Shown here piece by piece: positions 24,775 through 36,928 of a stretch of DNA of 64,000 nucleotides (its first letter is position 1; each line of letters begins with the position of its first letter). Under the pieces are notes generated by a model that ran no database searches, was not told where the DNA came from, and saw only the letters and a program-made list of their open reading frames with translations. Both the position numbers and the translations under genes were made by a program. The stretch comes from Solanum dulcamara (lineage: Eukaryota > Streptophyta > Magnoliopsida > Solanales > Solanaceae), in the NCBI RefSeq assembly GCF_947179165.1, contig NC_077237.1, forward strand, positions 11,522,735-11,586,734, written 5' to 3'.

Positions 24775-25200
24775 TTTGGTAGGAAGGAAAATGTTTTCTT
24801 GAAAAACAAGTAACTTATTTTTTCATGTTTGGTTGTTGAGCGGAAAATATAATGTTTGGCTGGTGAATTTAAAATATTTTTCAGAAAATATCTTTTAGTA
24901 AAAATAGTTTAAGACATGAAAATCACACACAATAACCACTTCGGGACCCGACCACGACACCCGAATCAGGACGGGACCCGACATTGACCCAGACATTCAT
25001 TCCGGGACTTGACTCTAGCTCCCGATTCGAGACCCAAGCCGACACCCGAATAGAGACAAGACCCCGACGATCAATCTGAAATCCGACCCTGAGACCTGAC
25101 CCAACTCCCGCCCGAGACCTGACATTCATACTAATCAATCTGAAATCCAACTCTGAGACCTGACCCAACTCCCGCCCCAGACCTGACATTCAAACTATCT
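24775..25200. repeat. Interspersed repeat with CCCGAC-rich core and 64-bp tandem units
   Basis: The left part begins GTGTGTTTGGTAGGAAGGAA and is AT-rich, like a small transposon end. From about 24930 the sequence becomes rich in GGGACCCGAC and GAGACCTGACCC. A 64-bp unit starting TCAATCTGAAATCC occurs at 25071 and again at 25135 with few changes. The open frame over it (24923-25189) is repetitive and is not a gene. This composition is unlike the surrounding intergenic DNA. Confidence 0.6.
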
Positions 25201-26173
25201 TTCTCTCGAGAACTTGCAATATTGCCTAACCAAAAGGAAAAGGTTACCACATAGGGCGGCTTAAACCTAAAGCCACTAGCCCCAAATAACTAAGGGGCTC
25301 AAAATTACAAATCCCTTAAAGAAGCAAAAAGCCCCAAAATCAAAAAATGAAGCTCAAAAACGAACACATATATATACATCGGAAGACGCCAAATCGCACA
25401 GAAAAGAAATAAATTCGAGCAAGAGGCAAGATTAAATGAAGAAACACAACTCAATATTAAACACAAAAGATGAAGGAGATAATACATATATGGGAATAGA
25501 TAAAAAGAGACAACCAGAGCTAAACAAATCTGATGAAGGCAATGTAAAATGCTAATATATGTGAGAAGCACTGTATTAAGCAGCAGAATGAAGGCATAAA
25601 TAATCAAAAAGCGCCTAAAATACCTTAAATTATTGGAAAGCTAACAAAATAGTTACTAGTAAAAGGACTGCAAAACCTCTTTAATGCCTAAAATCCCTCA
25701 AGTCTAAACTTGTGTTTGGTACGAGATATGACGTCATAATTTCAAAGAGACTCTAATTTTAATCGGTATTTAAATATGTAATTTTGATTCTGATTTGAAA
25801 TCGTGATTTCAAAATTCAAATTCTAAAAGAAAAAAATTGATTTGAGATTTCAAATTGTGATTTAAACTTGACCCATATATTTATATTTTATAAAAAAGAC
25901 CTATCATTTTTAATTTTACAAAAAAAGACTCATTGTTCATACAATGTGAAAAGATCATATCATCACCATCATGTATTATTAAAAGTGGGAAGCTTCCATC
26001 ATCAAAGTTGAATTAATTTCAGTGTATTTACAAAATAAAAATATGTATAACTCTCACCTTTAGAATAAACAATAGAGGAAAGTAGTTGATATATCAGGTA
26101 TGTTCATTTTTCTTTCTTACGATAACGAATGTATATGTCAATGGGGAATAAGATTATCATGCTAACAATCTTC

Positions 26174-26176
<3 letters not shown>
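25201..26176. other. Intergenic AT-rich sequence
   Basis: No gene is recognised. Around 25700-25900 there is a TTTGGTACGAGATATGACGT stretch followed by repeated AATTCAAA/TTTGAAAT words, which looks like decayed small-transposon sequence without definable ends. The 100-codon minus-strand frame at 25305-25607 is hydrophobic low-complexity and unconvincing. Confidence 0.4.

Positions 26177-26221
<45 letters not shown>
26177..26221. repeat. (AT)n microsatellite
   Basis: An uninterrupted run of AT dinucleotides about 44 bases long. Such runs are usually highly variable in length. Confidence 0.97.
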
Positions 26222-26225
<4 letters not shown>

Positions 26226-26570
26226 TGTCAATTTTGTTGTTCTTTGCAATCATGTTCAGTGTTTTGTGTATCAAAAATCATCAAAAGGATTCTCCATAAC
26301 CTAAAGATAATTTCCAATCTACTTTGATGTATATATGAAAAACAAAGTCAATCTTAAAAATAATTTTTTGTTCATCAAAAGAGAACTTACAATGATTTTG
26401 TTATATTCTATTGAAAGCTAATAAAATTATAAAGAATGCATTACCAAAAGAAATTAAGAAGACAATGGAATTATTTTGATAAATTAGAGCCAAAGCTAGA
26501 AATTAAAATAAGGCAACGAGGCAAAGAAAAAAATTACAATAAGGTATTTGAGGTCTTTCGTGGGACAAGA

Positions 26571-26640
26571 TGTCACGATCTGATTTCTCAGGTCATGATG
26601 GCACCTTCTACAATCCACCAGTAGGTAAGCCTAACTCATA
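26571..26640 (-). mobile_element. LTR-end fragment of a family D-like element, inverted
   Basis: TGTCACGATCTGATTTCTCA followed by GGTCATGATGG is the reverse complement of the family D LTR terminus seen at 14235-14263. It is truncated after about 70 bases, and plus-oriented family D pieces follow. Confidence 0.55.
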
Positions 26641-26694
26641 GCTCGGAACCAAGGGTCATTTCCTCCGTGTTTTGATCTTTTCAGCCTTTATAGC

Positions 26695-28080
26695 TTTCTT
26701 GTAGCGATCCCAAGTCATTTATGACTTGCTGACATCGACAGTTCAGTCGCCTAATCATTCGTTTGATTTTGATGCCCATTTTTATGGTGTGGAACTTTTG
26801 GAGTTTCAGCAGTTGACCTCATAATGGAACTCTAACTGTTCCATCAGCTCCTGAATGGTCATTTTAGGCTAGTGGCATGGTTTGTGTAGGCGTTGTTTGA
26901 TCCGAGAGGGTGTATGAGGCTCTGGCAGAGCATGCGAGCCCAGTACCCTCGTCTTTTCATGCCTTAGGCTGTATCTGTCATTCTACTTTCGCGGATGAAA
27001 GACTTTTTTAGTAGTGGATGTTTTAATGACCCTCCAAGTCATTTCCTCCATTTTCGATCTTTTTAGTATTAGGTCAGTCGCTCAAAGAAAGAAAAGTATG
27101 TCGTGAGTTGTAGGCAGGAAAGAGAAAATAGAGCAATTTATAAGCTGACCCCCTACAGGGAATTCTTTAGTTTCAGTTTTGTGGGAAGAAGAAGAAGGGG
27201 GAATCGAATTGCCTATTTTTTCCCTTTTTTCCCGGCTAGCTCTAGCCCTAGTATTAGCTAGATCTTTCCTGTAGTGACCCCAAGTTATTTATGACTAACT
27301 GGCACTGACAGTTCGATCGCCTAGTCTTTCCTTTTGATGCCCATTTCTATGTTGTGAAGCTTCTAGAGTTTAACGGTTGACCTTAGTCAAAACTCCAAGA
27401 AGACGACCTCAAAATGAAATTCTAACTGTTCCATTAGCTCCGTAAGGGTCATATTAGACTTGTGGCATGGTCTGTGTAGGTGTTGTTCGATCCAAGAGGG
27501 TTTCTGAGGGTCTGGCGAAGCATACGAGCCCGATATCCTTGTCTTTTCGTACCTTCAGGCAGTATCTGTCTTTTTACTTTTGCAGACGAAAGTCCTTTTT
27601 AGTAGTAGATGTTGTAATGATCCTTTAGGTCAATTCTTCCGTGTTTCGATCTTTTCAGCATTTAAAGCTTTTCTATAGTAACCCCAAGTCATTTATGACT
27701 TGCTAGCACTAACAATTCGGTCGTCTAGTTGTTCGTTTGGTTTTGATGTCCGTTTCTATGTTGTGGAGCTTCTAGAGTTTCAACGATTAACCTTAATCAA
27801 AACTCCAAGAAGACAGACTCAGAATGGAATTCTGGTTGTTCCATCGGCTCTGAAAGGGTTAGTTTAGGCTAGTGGCATGGTCGGGTTGAATCTCCAGGCT
27901 TTCGTGCGAGTTTGAGTCATTAGCCGTTTTAGCCTTTACGCTTTGACCTAAGTTTGACCTTGGTCAATATTCTTGATAAACATGCTCGGATGAAAAATTT
28001 TGTCAGTGCAATTAGCTTCAGAATATCGAGTTTGGTCTAGAATGACCTTTCGTGCGATTCTCGAAGCTTTCTATAACACC
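26695..28080 (+). repeat. Array of three family D LTR-start pieces, two joined to a pol-end-like segment
   Basis: The landmark GTGACCCCAAGTCATTTATG (or close variants) occurs at about 26702, 27273 and 27679. Each time it is followed by GACAGTTCGGTCGCC-like sequence, TTCCATCAGCTC and a GTGGCATGGT phrase. After the first two, the sequence leaves the LTR for about 160 bases (GATCCGAGAGGG ... GAGCCC...TCGTCTTTTC ... TTTTTAGTAGTRGATG) that looks like the end of a pol gene and a purine tract, and then meets TTTTAATGACC or TTGTAATGATCC, the LTR start. The third piece continues into normal LTR sequence to about 28080. A non-homologous 190-base filler lies at 27075-27265. Confidence 0.7.
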
Positions 28081-28768
28081 TCGAATTGTTTATGGTTGTC
28101 CTTCGTCCCATGTTGAAGGTATATGAGCCAATTTAAGAGTTTTATTGTAACACTGTGTGTGATTTGATACCATTGTATTTTAATCGAAATCTGGAAAAAA
28201 AATATACATATTGCCTTTCGAAAATCTCTTAAATATTTATGAAAAAATTCTCAGTTACAATATGTTTGTATATGTGTTTATTTTAAAAGAATGTTATCAA
28301 TTAGTAATATTTTAATGGAGATAGTAAGTCTTGTTATGACAAGAAATTATTATTATTATATGAAATAAATTTTATTCGAAATAATTTTTTATTAATTATA
28401 GTATATCTAGGAAGTTATATGTATTTTACCAAGAATCTAATCAATATCTGAATGCATACGTTACATGGACTCCAGGTAAGCAGCAACTTTTCCACGTGTA
28501 AATGATAGATACTCTATCAATTTTTCTAACTTAAATGTGGCAGTAATTTATTTAAAAGTTTGGTTACCAATTTATTAAGTAATAAACAAATAGTGACAAT
28601 TTTCTATGTATGTTGGCCAAATGGCCATTTCTTGTAAAAATTTAGATATAGCCTCCAGATGCCTTAATTATTTTTCATCTTCATTACATTTAAATGTTTT
28701 ATAGAGAAATAGATACATATATAGGTATGCATTCTAAATGGGATCAAATTAGTATAGTATGGAACTAC
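28081..28768. other. Intergenic AT-rich sequence
   Basis: No gene, repeat partner or structural signal is seen. The sequence is strongly AT-rich with stops in all frames. Confidence 0.5.
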
Positions 28769-29494
28769 CAGGGATGTTCATGGTTATGGTTTTAAAATCA
28801 AATTGAACTGCAATTCGAATCAAATTAATTAAAAAATCTATATTTGATTTGATTTGATTAGGTTTGATTTTAAATTTTGAAAACCGATAATATTTGATTT
28901 GGTTTTGATTTTACTAAAAATAAACCGCAAAAATAATCAAATCGAACTGAGAAATTATATATATAAATTTCATAATTACCAATATATTATTCATAAATAA
29001 AATATAAATATTTTATTAAATTTTACTTAACTTAAATATTTAACTTTACCATTTTCTCAAGTCCAACACTTAACTTTTAATATATAATTTTCTTGTACCC
29101 ATTCAGCGGGTAGTTTCTCAATTGTTGACCTTGGGGGTTATTTTTTGCTATAAAGATTTGATCTTTTGATCTTTGGTATATAATGATTTTAGTATTGCTT
29201 AATTAAATCACTTTTTTGCTATAATAATAAATCTAGTATTGTTTAATTGCTTAATTGAATGCACAATAGCTTTCTTGTGGATTGTTCATGTAGTGGTGTT
29301 TGTGTCTATCGAAATGTGGATGCCTTCAACAAATTTATTATTTTCAAATCGAAAAAATCGAAAAAATTGAACTAAACCGACAGTTATTTTTTTTGTTTTG
29401 TTTGGTTTGGTTTTAGAAATTTGAAAATTGATTAAATTAGTTTGGTTTTGATTTTAACTAATAACCAATTCAAACCGAACCATGAACACCCCTG
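28769..29494. mobile_element. TIR element (hAT-like MITE) of 726 bp
   Basis: The left end CAGGGATGTTCATGG pairs with the right end CCATGAACACCCCTG (14 of 15 bases inverted). Inner parts such as AATTGAACTG/CGAATCAAA near the left and AATTCAAACCGAACC near the right are also mirrored. The end style (CAGGGGTGTTCA) and AACCGAA-rich subterminals recall the hAT-like element at 15947-16650. No perfect 8-bp target duplication is visible, so the copy is old or the ends are off by a few bases. No transposase. Confidence 0.75.
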
Positions 29495-30635
29495 ACCGTA
29501 AGGAGGAGAATAAATCATTTCATTGTGTTTGTGAGTTAAGATTTGAGATTAAGCATCGTAAGAAAGGTGCCAATTTATTATTTTCTAGAAAAATTAAGAT
29601 AAGAATTTGCATTAACGGACGTCAACAACAAGACGCAAGAGGAAAGGTCCCTTGATAAGGTATATTAAGGCAAAATTCCTTTTTTTTCATATCGAACGAA
29701 TCCAAAAAAAATTATCAATTATCGAATAAGTCATTCTTTTTACTATGTTATTGCTAGGAAGACCCTCTGTGAATGGCATTGGAATATCAGCTGATTTTAT
29801 TTCTTGACTTTATCATATCATTACCGTACTTGTACTATTTTGAAGTATGTTTGATGGTTAAAGTTATTTCTCGTAGAGTTTCTTATTCATTATGTCTATT
29901 AGCAAGCTATTCTCCCAAGAGTAAGCTAAAATGGTGGAGACTTGGGGGCTGTTAAACAATTCTTTCTCGTCAGAAGCTCTTATGAATATGTTATTTGAAA
30001 ATTATATTCATACTAAATCTTGTACTCTATTCTTTTGGTTATATACTTATCAAGCAACTTGTTTCTAAAAAGGCTCATACTATTACCAAATTGGAGTCAT
30101 TTATAGTACGTCATGTCTATTAGTCTCCTTTTATGTTCCTAAATTATTAATTTTATAAGTTGAAGTCAAGTCAAGAGCTTCGAGTATATTATGAATTTTA
30201 GAGGCCTAAGTGGTCATATGAAAGTTAAGTAAAGCCACAAGAAGATTCCTTAAGAACCTTAAGCTCTTTATGAACATCCTCAGATTTAAGTTACCTTTCT
30301 AAAGTTGAGTTAAGTGTGCAAGTTTTTTCTAAAATAATATGAGGCTCCATGAGATATTTACATGTTATACGAAAATGATTACGAGATTATGAGAATAAGG
30401 GTACCAAAGAGCCAAGATTTGCTAGTTCTTGTTAAGACATACTATTTGCATTCAAAGTTCACATCATATATGGCATGTTATGTATGGACTTTGAGCTATA
30501 ATCAGAGGTAAGAGTCCTATTTTCCATAAGACTATATATATTGTATAGATGGCCACATGTTGGCAATATGATATCGGTTAGCTACCGGAAGAGACCGTCA
30601 TTGCTAGCATTTGATTGGGTATATCATGCATTTGT

Positions 30636-30684
<49 letters not shown>

Positions 30685-31160
30685 TGATATATGATTAAAC
30701 GAACATATCATCCATATTTGATTACTATGAGGTCAGATGTCAGCCGCAGAGGCTATCAGAGTTTCGGTATCAGGTGGTATCTCTATTACCCATTTTATTG
30801 TAGATGTTTATGATTTCACTTTTCGCCTTCCATATCATTACATTTTCATTTGTGCTGATGTCCCATTGCCTGGGGATGCTACATTCGTGTTGTAGGTTCA
30901 GAAAGAGGTCATAATCGACCTTGTAATAGGGGTGTTGTCTGAACTGAGGATTGGTAAGCTCCATTCTTCCTAGTGGTGTTGGTTGTCTGTAGGTTTTGCA
31001 TACTTGAGTTTAGTATATAATTAATGGTATCGTTGGAGAATTTTCCCAACTATTTGAGTTGTAGTATTTGTAGAGACTTGTGGACATATTCTATTGAGTC
31101 TTCTCAGCTTTCATTTATAGTCTTATTGGCTTATTACATATATGGCTTCAGCTGCAGTTT
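29495..31160. other. Intergenic sequence with an (AT)n tract
   Basis: There is no recognisable gene. An (AT)n run of about 43 bases lies at 30639-30682. Short phrases around 30540-30640 and 30720-30960 (GGTTAGCTACCGGAAGAG, GTCAGCCGCAGAGGCTATC) look like LTR or leader sequence of other gypsy elements, but no boundaries can be set. Confidence 0.4.
30639..30682. repeat. (AT)n microsatellite
   Basis: A perfect AT dinucleotide run of about 43 bases between TTTGTATC and CATGATATATG. Confidence 0.95.
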
Positions 31161-33098
31161 TGTCAAGCTCCGAATCTATACCCTGGACGTAATACAATAC
31201 TTGGAAACACGGTGGCTCCAACATAATCCTTGCCCTAACATGAAACATACAAGCTCAAACTGAAAAGAAGTGTGGAAGCTAATATATGTGATGAACTTAT
31301 ATAGCATAGACAAATACTAAAGAGATATTGTGACTGAGATATATATTTATTTGAAAATTTAATACAACTGTTGACTGACTGTCTATGAAGCCTCTACTAA
31401 TACTGATGAGCAGTTGAGACAAATCCCCAAGCTACTCTAAACAATAGGTAAGAATAATATAAACTATGAATTCTGGCCTCAAAGAATAAAGGCTCATCAT
31501 CTACTAATTGGAATCGCTGCACCCCACAAGCCACGAGTTTCAGAACGGGCATCAAAATCTATATCATGAAAAGATGCAGTATAGAGAAAATATGCGTCAA
31601 TACGTAGAATGTACTGAGTAAATAAGAAACACTAATATAATCATGAAAATAACATAACGAGGACAATGAAATAAGGTTTTCGAAAATCATATAGATAGTG
31701 AGAGAACCTGAAGAGAAAACAATTGGAGTACATGTCTAAATACCATTAAAAATCTTTTTTCAAAAGCATATAGAGATAAGTCTATTTCAGAAATCTTGCA
31801 TGAACATGTACATAACATAGCATACTTAAAAATAAGCATTATATATGAAAATTGTATCATAAAAATGCATAACTGGAAGTTTCTTATAACAAACATATAC
31901 CATGTGAGCTCATGATATCCAACAGCTAGCCTAGTTAGGCGGGCTTTTCTATACCTTGCCAGGGTATAATATCATATCATATCTATGTGGATACACTAAT
32001 TTGTGCCTCTCAGGACCATATGGAGTTGCTCGACAAAGCAGTACACTCAAGTCCTATGTTAATGCATAGTTATCGTACTTGGATCTATCTAAAACCCACG
32101 TCCTCTCGTTGCTAAATAGTCCTCCTAAAATATATAAATACATATTATGCTCATAAGTATATAAACCTCTTATCATTCATACCACATGTGAGGCTAAGCT
32201 CAAAAATCATATCTTAAAATAACATGTATTTAGGTTGTAAATTGTATCATGATTGTTTTTATGTTTAAAAGTCATAAATGCATAAGAGACCATAAAGATC
32301 ATGTTAAACCTGGAAATATTCAAAAGTAGCTTTTATAACTTCATAAATAATATTGACACATGCTTGGAGAATCATAACCATCTAATAAGACAGGTAGTTC
32401 ATACTATTTCCTTGATATGCATGAAAAATCTTTCATAAAAATTCTAACTTTGCATAAAAATCATAGCTTGACGAAGATTGGGTAAAACCCTAAATTTAAA
32501 CAAAATTCATCATATAATCAAAATACTTTAGGCATGACAGCAAAAGGAATACTCTCATAAAAGCCTTACATACCTGGATTGAAGATTTCTTAACCGAAAA
32601 TTGAAGTGTAGGCTTGAAATCCTTGAACCCTAGCTTTTCCTCTTCCCTTTAGTTCTTGCTCTCAAAAGTTGTGGGTGTTTTATGAAGGAAAAACCTCTTT
32701 GGGTACTGATAAGGGATAGATTTTGGTCTCAAAACATAGTGGATTAATTTAGAAAAAGGTGGGGAAAAGACCGGAATGCCCCTGTTTAAAACAGACGTTG
32801 GGCAAGAATCACTACCCAAGTCCCCGACGCGGACCTGGTCCCTAATGTATATTTTTTCGCAAAATTTTATTTTTGCGATGCGGAGACATCGTACACTCTA
32901 CTATCTCAAAATTTTTACTTGGACAAAAATAGGTGATCAAGTCCGCGACATGGACTTATTCCCCAGATCCATTTTTGCAATTTTCTCTTGGTTCATGAAA
33001 TAATCTAAGTTAGAATGGTATGGGGTATTACAGTTTGGGCCTATATGCATACGAAGAATGGTTTGGATCTTAGCTTAAAAATTTTATAGTGTTAAAAT
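31161..33098 (-). mobile_element. 3' LTR of element B (minus orientation)
   Basis: On the plus strand it starts TGTCAAGCTCCGAATC and runs to AGTGTTAAAA. The segment 31165-31910 matches 40795-41378, the truncated 5' LTR of the same element: CCCTGGACGTAATAC against CCCTAGACGTAATAC, and CATACACCATGTGAGCTCAT-like text near both inner parts. It is followed on the minus-strand upstream side by a decayed purine tract (GATCCCAAAAAGAAGAA). Size is 1.94 kb. The left flank AGTTT (31156-31160) would be the target duplication, but the partner end is lost. Confidence 0.8.
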
Positions 33099-33801
33099 TC
33101 TTCTTTTTGGGATCACTCATCCTCGAATGATGGCCAAGTTAGAAATTAGCACACGGCACGAATACCATGCAAGAATTGAAACACACATACTTATGAATAT
33201 ATATTGGATCTGAAATGAGAGAAGGTCTATAATCTCAAACAAAATTCCCCATAACTTTTTGGAAAAAGAATTAGAGGCATGATTCGCCAAAGACTTCTAA
33301 CTATAAAGTATTGATAATATCAGAATATCTTACTCAAATGACATGGATTCATGAAGCATGAACGATACTATTATGATTTGAACAAGAGTCGTACTCTGTT
33401 TGAAGCTATTTGACATGGAACATGGATACCTTGGCATTGAGTAAGAATGGGGCTACTATGCATAAGCGATACGAGTGATAACTTTCGAGCTTGGAAACTC
33501 TTCTCAACTACACTCTTCTTTTTTGAATGCTACACTTTAGTAACTTAAACTCATAGCTCTCACCAAAGCCTATGTCTATCTGTATGCTCTCATGGAGTTG
33601 AAGCCTAACTCAAAGTACCAAGGTGCTACACATAAGGCGATCATGCTAATATGAACTATACACTTCATATTCTATACCTCTATAGGGAATTGTATCCCAA
33701 AAGTACTACTCCTTACCACCACATTCAACAAACCTTTAGTCCTAATCAAGAAACACCCAATGCACCATACATTCATCCACATGTCATTAACACTATATTC
33801 A

Positions 33802-36003
33802 TGTCACGCCTCAGAGGGTACCTTAGGCGTGACCAGCACTCAAAGACCATTGTTGGTCCCTAAGTGAACCACTTGATCTAATCACACATTCATTCATGCA
33901 CTCAGTGGAAGACTCAATACAAATTTAAAAGACATTCAAATGGGCTAATCAACTCAACAGTTCAAAAAATATATAATGCATTTTAAAACCAATCTCAACT
34001 CAACTTTCATTCAAAGAATAGTTTGAAAACCAAGTCAATGGATCAACATCATCACTATCCGTCTATGAAGCCTCTATCACAATCCAGAAGATGTCAATGA
34101 CAAGTCCATGGCTACCCAAAAGAAAATGAAATAATCATGATTCCTCCGAAGGCAAAGAGGTCTCACCACTATCAGAAAAAGAAAATAGATCTTCAACAGA
34201 GCGCTTATTGATGCATCATGAAATGATGCAAGCCAAAAGGCGTCCGTACATGAAATGTACAAGTATGTAAAATGACACGAAGGAGAAACAGTCAACAACA
34301 CGTACCTCAATCTCAATAATCAACTCAAAGGACTCAACTCAAAAGATATGCAAATTTAGAATTTAACAATACTTTTTGAAATTGACTCAATCATCTACAA
34401 TCTCAATCAAACAATCCTATCATGCAATATCATATCCTAATTGGGAGTTTCTCTAACCGACAACCATCACCAGTGATGTACAACAAAGTGGTATCGTTGC
34501 GACACCCGTCCAATATTTTACTTAGGTAAGGGATGAATCACTATCATTGGATCCACAATCAATAAAATTCCATCATTTTGGACTTAAGAGGTTTAACCCT
34601 CCATCCTACGTTGCCTACATAGTTCATGGAATTTGAGTTGTAACTGTACTTTTATCTAAATCGGTGCTCAATAATCCTTCCAAGACTCAATATGCTCATA
34701 AGACTCAAATAAATCAGTTTATACAAGTCATTCCATTTAGTCACATTACACTCTAATCAATCCATCAATTCTATCACAATCAAACCTCTTAACAAATCAT
34801 ATTATCCAATTTATCTCAATCACATCTTTCTAGAGTAGTTTAGATATTCATTTATGACATTATTTAAATACTTCTCATACTCAACTCATGCTCGACTCAT
34901 TTTTATTTAAGACGTTCACAAATCATGTTTTAAGTCTCAATAAAATTATGAATTACTCAAGAATCAATACTTATGCTCAAAACATCAAGTTCTTTCAGTA
35001 AAATGTGCTTTCACAATAATTCACATCTTGTCAAAATTCTTTTTCGATTTCAATCTATTATGTTCGACCATCTTACTCATTTAGACTCTATAATATATAT
35101 ATTAGTTCAAATCACTCTCTTCATCAATGCATAAAAGCCATCATCTTTACTCAAAAATATATATGTAAAAATCATGATTATTAAATCAATTAGGGTTCAA
35201 GGTAAAGTAGCCATGAATAATAATTCCAATCAAGTGAGAGATTGAAAAACAAAAATAATCTCAATACATAACTACACGAAATTCAATAGAAAAAGAATTA
35301 ACTCATTCGAAATTCAAGAAACTAGGTTAGACTCAACTCATTCTCAACAATCGATAGAATTATATGTAAGGCACATGGACGAACTCAATCCAACATTGTG
35401 GTTAGCCTTACATACCTAGAACGATGATTATCTAATCAAAAATTGAAGACCTCGCTTGAAAATAAAAAACACTAGCTCTTCTCCTCCGCTCTACTCCTCG
35501 CCCTCAAAAGTTTCTAAGGGTGAATAACAAGAAACCCCTTTAGGTACTGTTAAAGGGTTAAAATTTAGTCCCAAAATGGTCTGAGTTAATTTTGGAAAGG
35601 TGGAGAAAACACTGGAATGTCCCTTACTAAAACTGAAAAATATGCGAATAAAATACACATAAAAAACATTCAGTGAATGTGTTTTATGAGTAACTCATAA
35701 AACGCATTCTTGAAGTGCAATTTATGCCCAATTTGGTTGTTTGTCAGATTTTGAGAAAAATTGCACTGTGGGAGAGTAAGTCTGCGACGCGGACTAGCCG
35801 TGTACCTTTCTAAAAATGTAATTTTGTTCCAAAAAATTGTCTTTTGATTTGGTTGGCCTAAAATTCAATCGAGACCACTTTCCCACATGATTCTTCCCCC
35901 CGATCGATCTTCTGGCCTCGGATTGGCCAAAAACGTTAGGGATGATATGTTATGCGAGCGTGCTATCCTCTAAGGGTATTTTGGTAATTTTGGAGGTATA
36001 ACA
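33802..36003 (-). mobile_element. Solo LTR in the internal region of element B
   Basis: It starts TGTCACGCCTCAGAGGGTAC on the plus strand and ends AATTTTGGAGGTATAACA. Perfect 5-bp target duplications ATTCA flank it at 33797-33801 and 36004-36008. Length is 2202 bp. It belongs to the same LTR group as 6370-9377 and is the reverse of the LTR type at 49857-51939 (TGTTACA...GGCGTGACA). There is no internal region, so it is a recombination remnant. Confidence 0.93.
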
Positions 36004-36928
36004 ATTCAAGCCTAGTTCTATAACCACTCTGTTACACTCACTTGAAACCCTTAACAAGAAGTCATCAATATCCTACTACAATCACTCACATAATGCCAAC
36101 CACCCATTCAGGCCTATCATTCTAACCACTTTATGAATTTTTCTTGAAGTCAACATCACTTAAGAATTTTCATATCTACCTTAGCATCTCTACACCCTCA
36201 ATTGCATTAGCTCCTTCTAAGAGGCACATCACTATACACTTACCTATCTATTGCGCATCAAAAATCTCATCTCGCTCTTCCTCCATGTCTACAACCTTAA
36301 ATGGAATAAGCACACCACCACTATCACAATAAGAAACACCTACTTTCTCCTATTTGTCATAACTCAACTATTATCATCAACATCGTTGTCAAAATTGAAA
36401 AGAAAGGATCACTGAAAGGGCTTAAAGTGAAAGATCATAAGCATGATTTATTCAACAGACTTAGTTTGGGAACATAGGTGACGTAACATGATTCGCATAA
36501 CATAAGGCTAGAAATTCTTAGATTCATGGACTAAGATCGGAGATCACTGACTGAAGTTACCACTTCTCATTCTAGGAATTGGGCATAGATGTAAATCAAT
36601 CTAAAGTGTATGAGCATAGCTCATGGACATAATGTTGATATGTGAGATGTTAATAGGGTTCTATAACAATTGAAACTTGAGAATATGCTAGAGTAGGAAT
36701 GGACTGATATATCACCAAATCTTTTCCTGAACACATCACTATTTCATTTTCATCACTTGACTTGGTTCCTTAACTTATCATCACCCCTTAGGTCTAAAGC
36801 CGACACTCTAAGGCTATGAAGCTATTTTATATTCTCTAAAATGGTCTATATTCATTTTACCAAAATAGTCGGGAAATGCTAATCTCATGGATACTATGTG
36901 CCCGTACTAAGATTCCTTCTAAGGCTTC

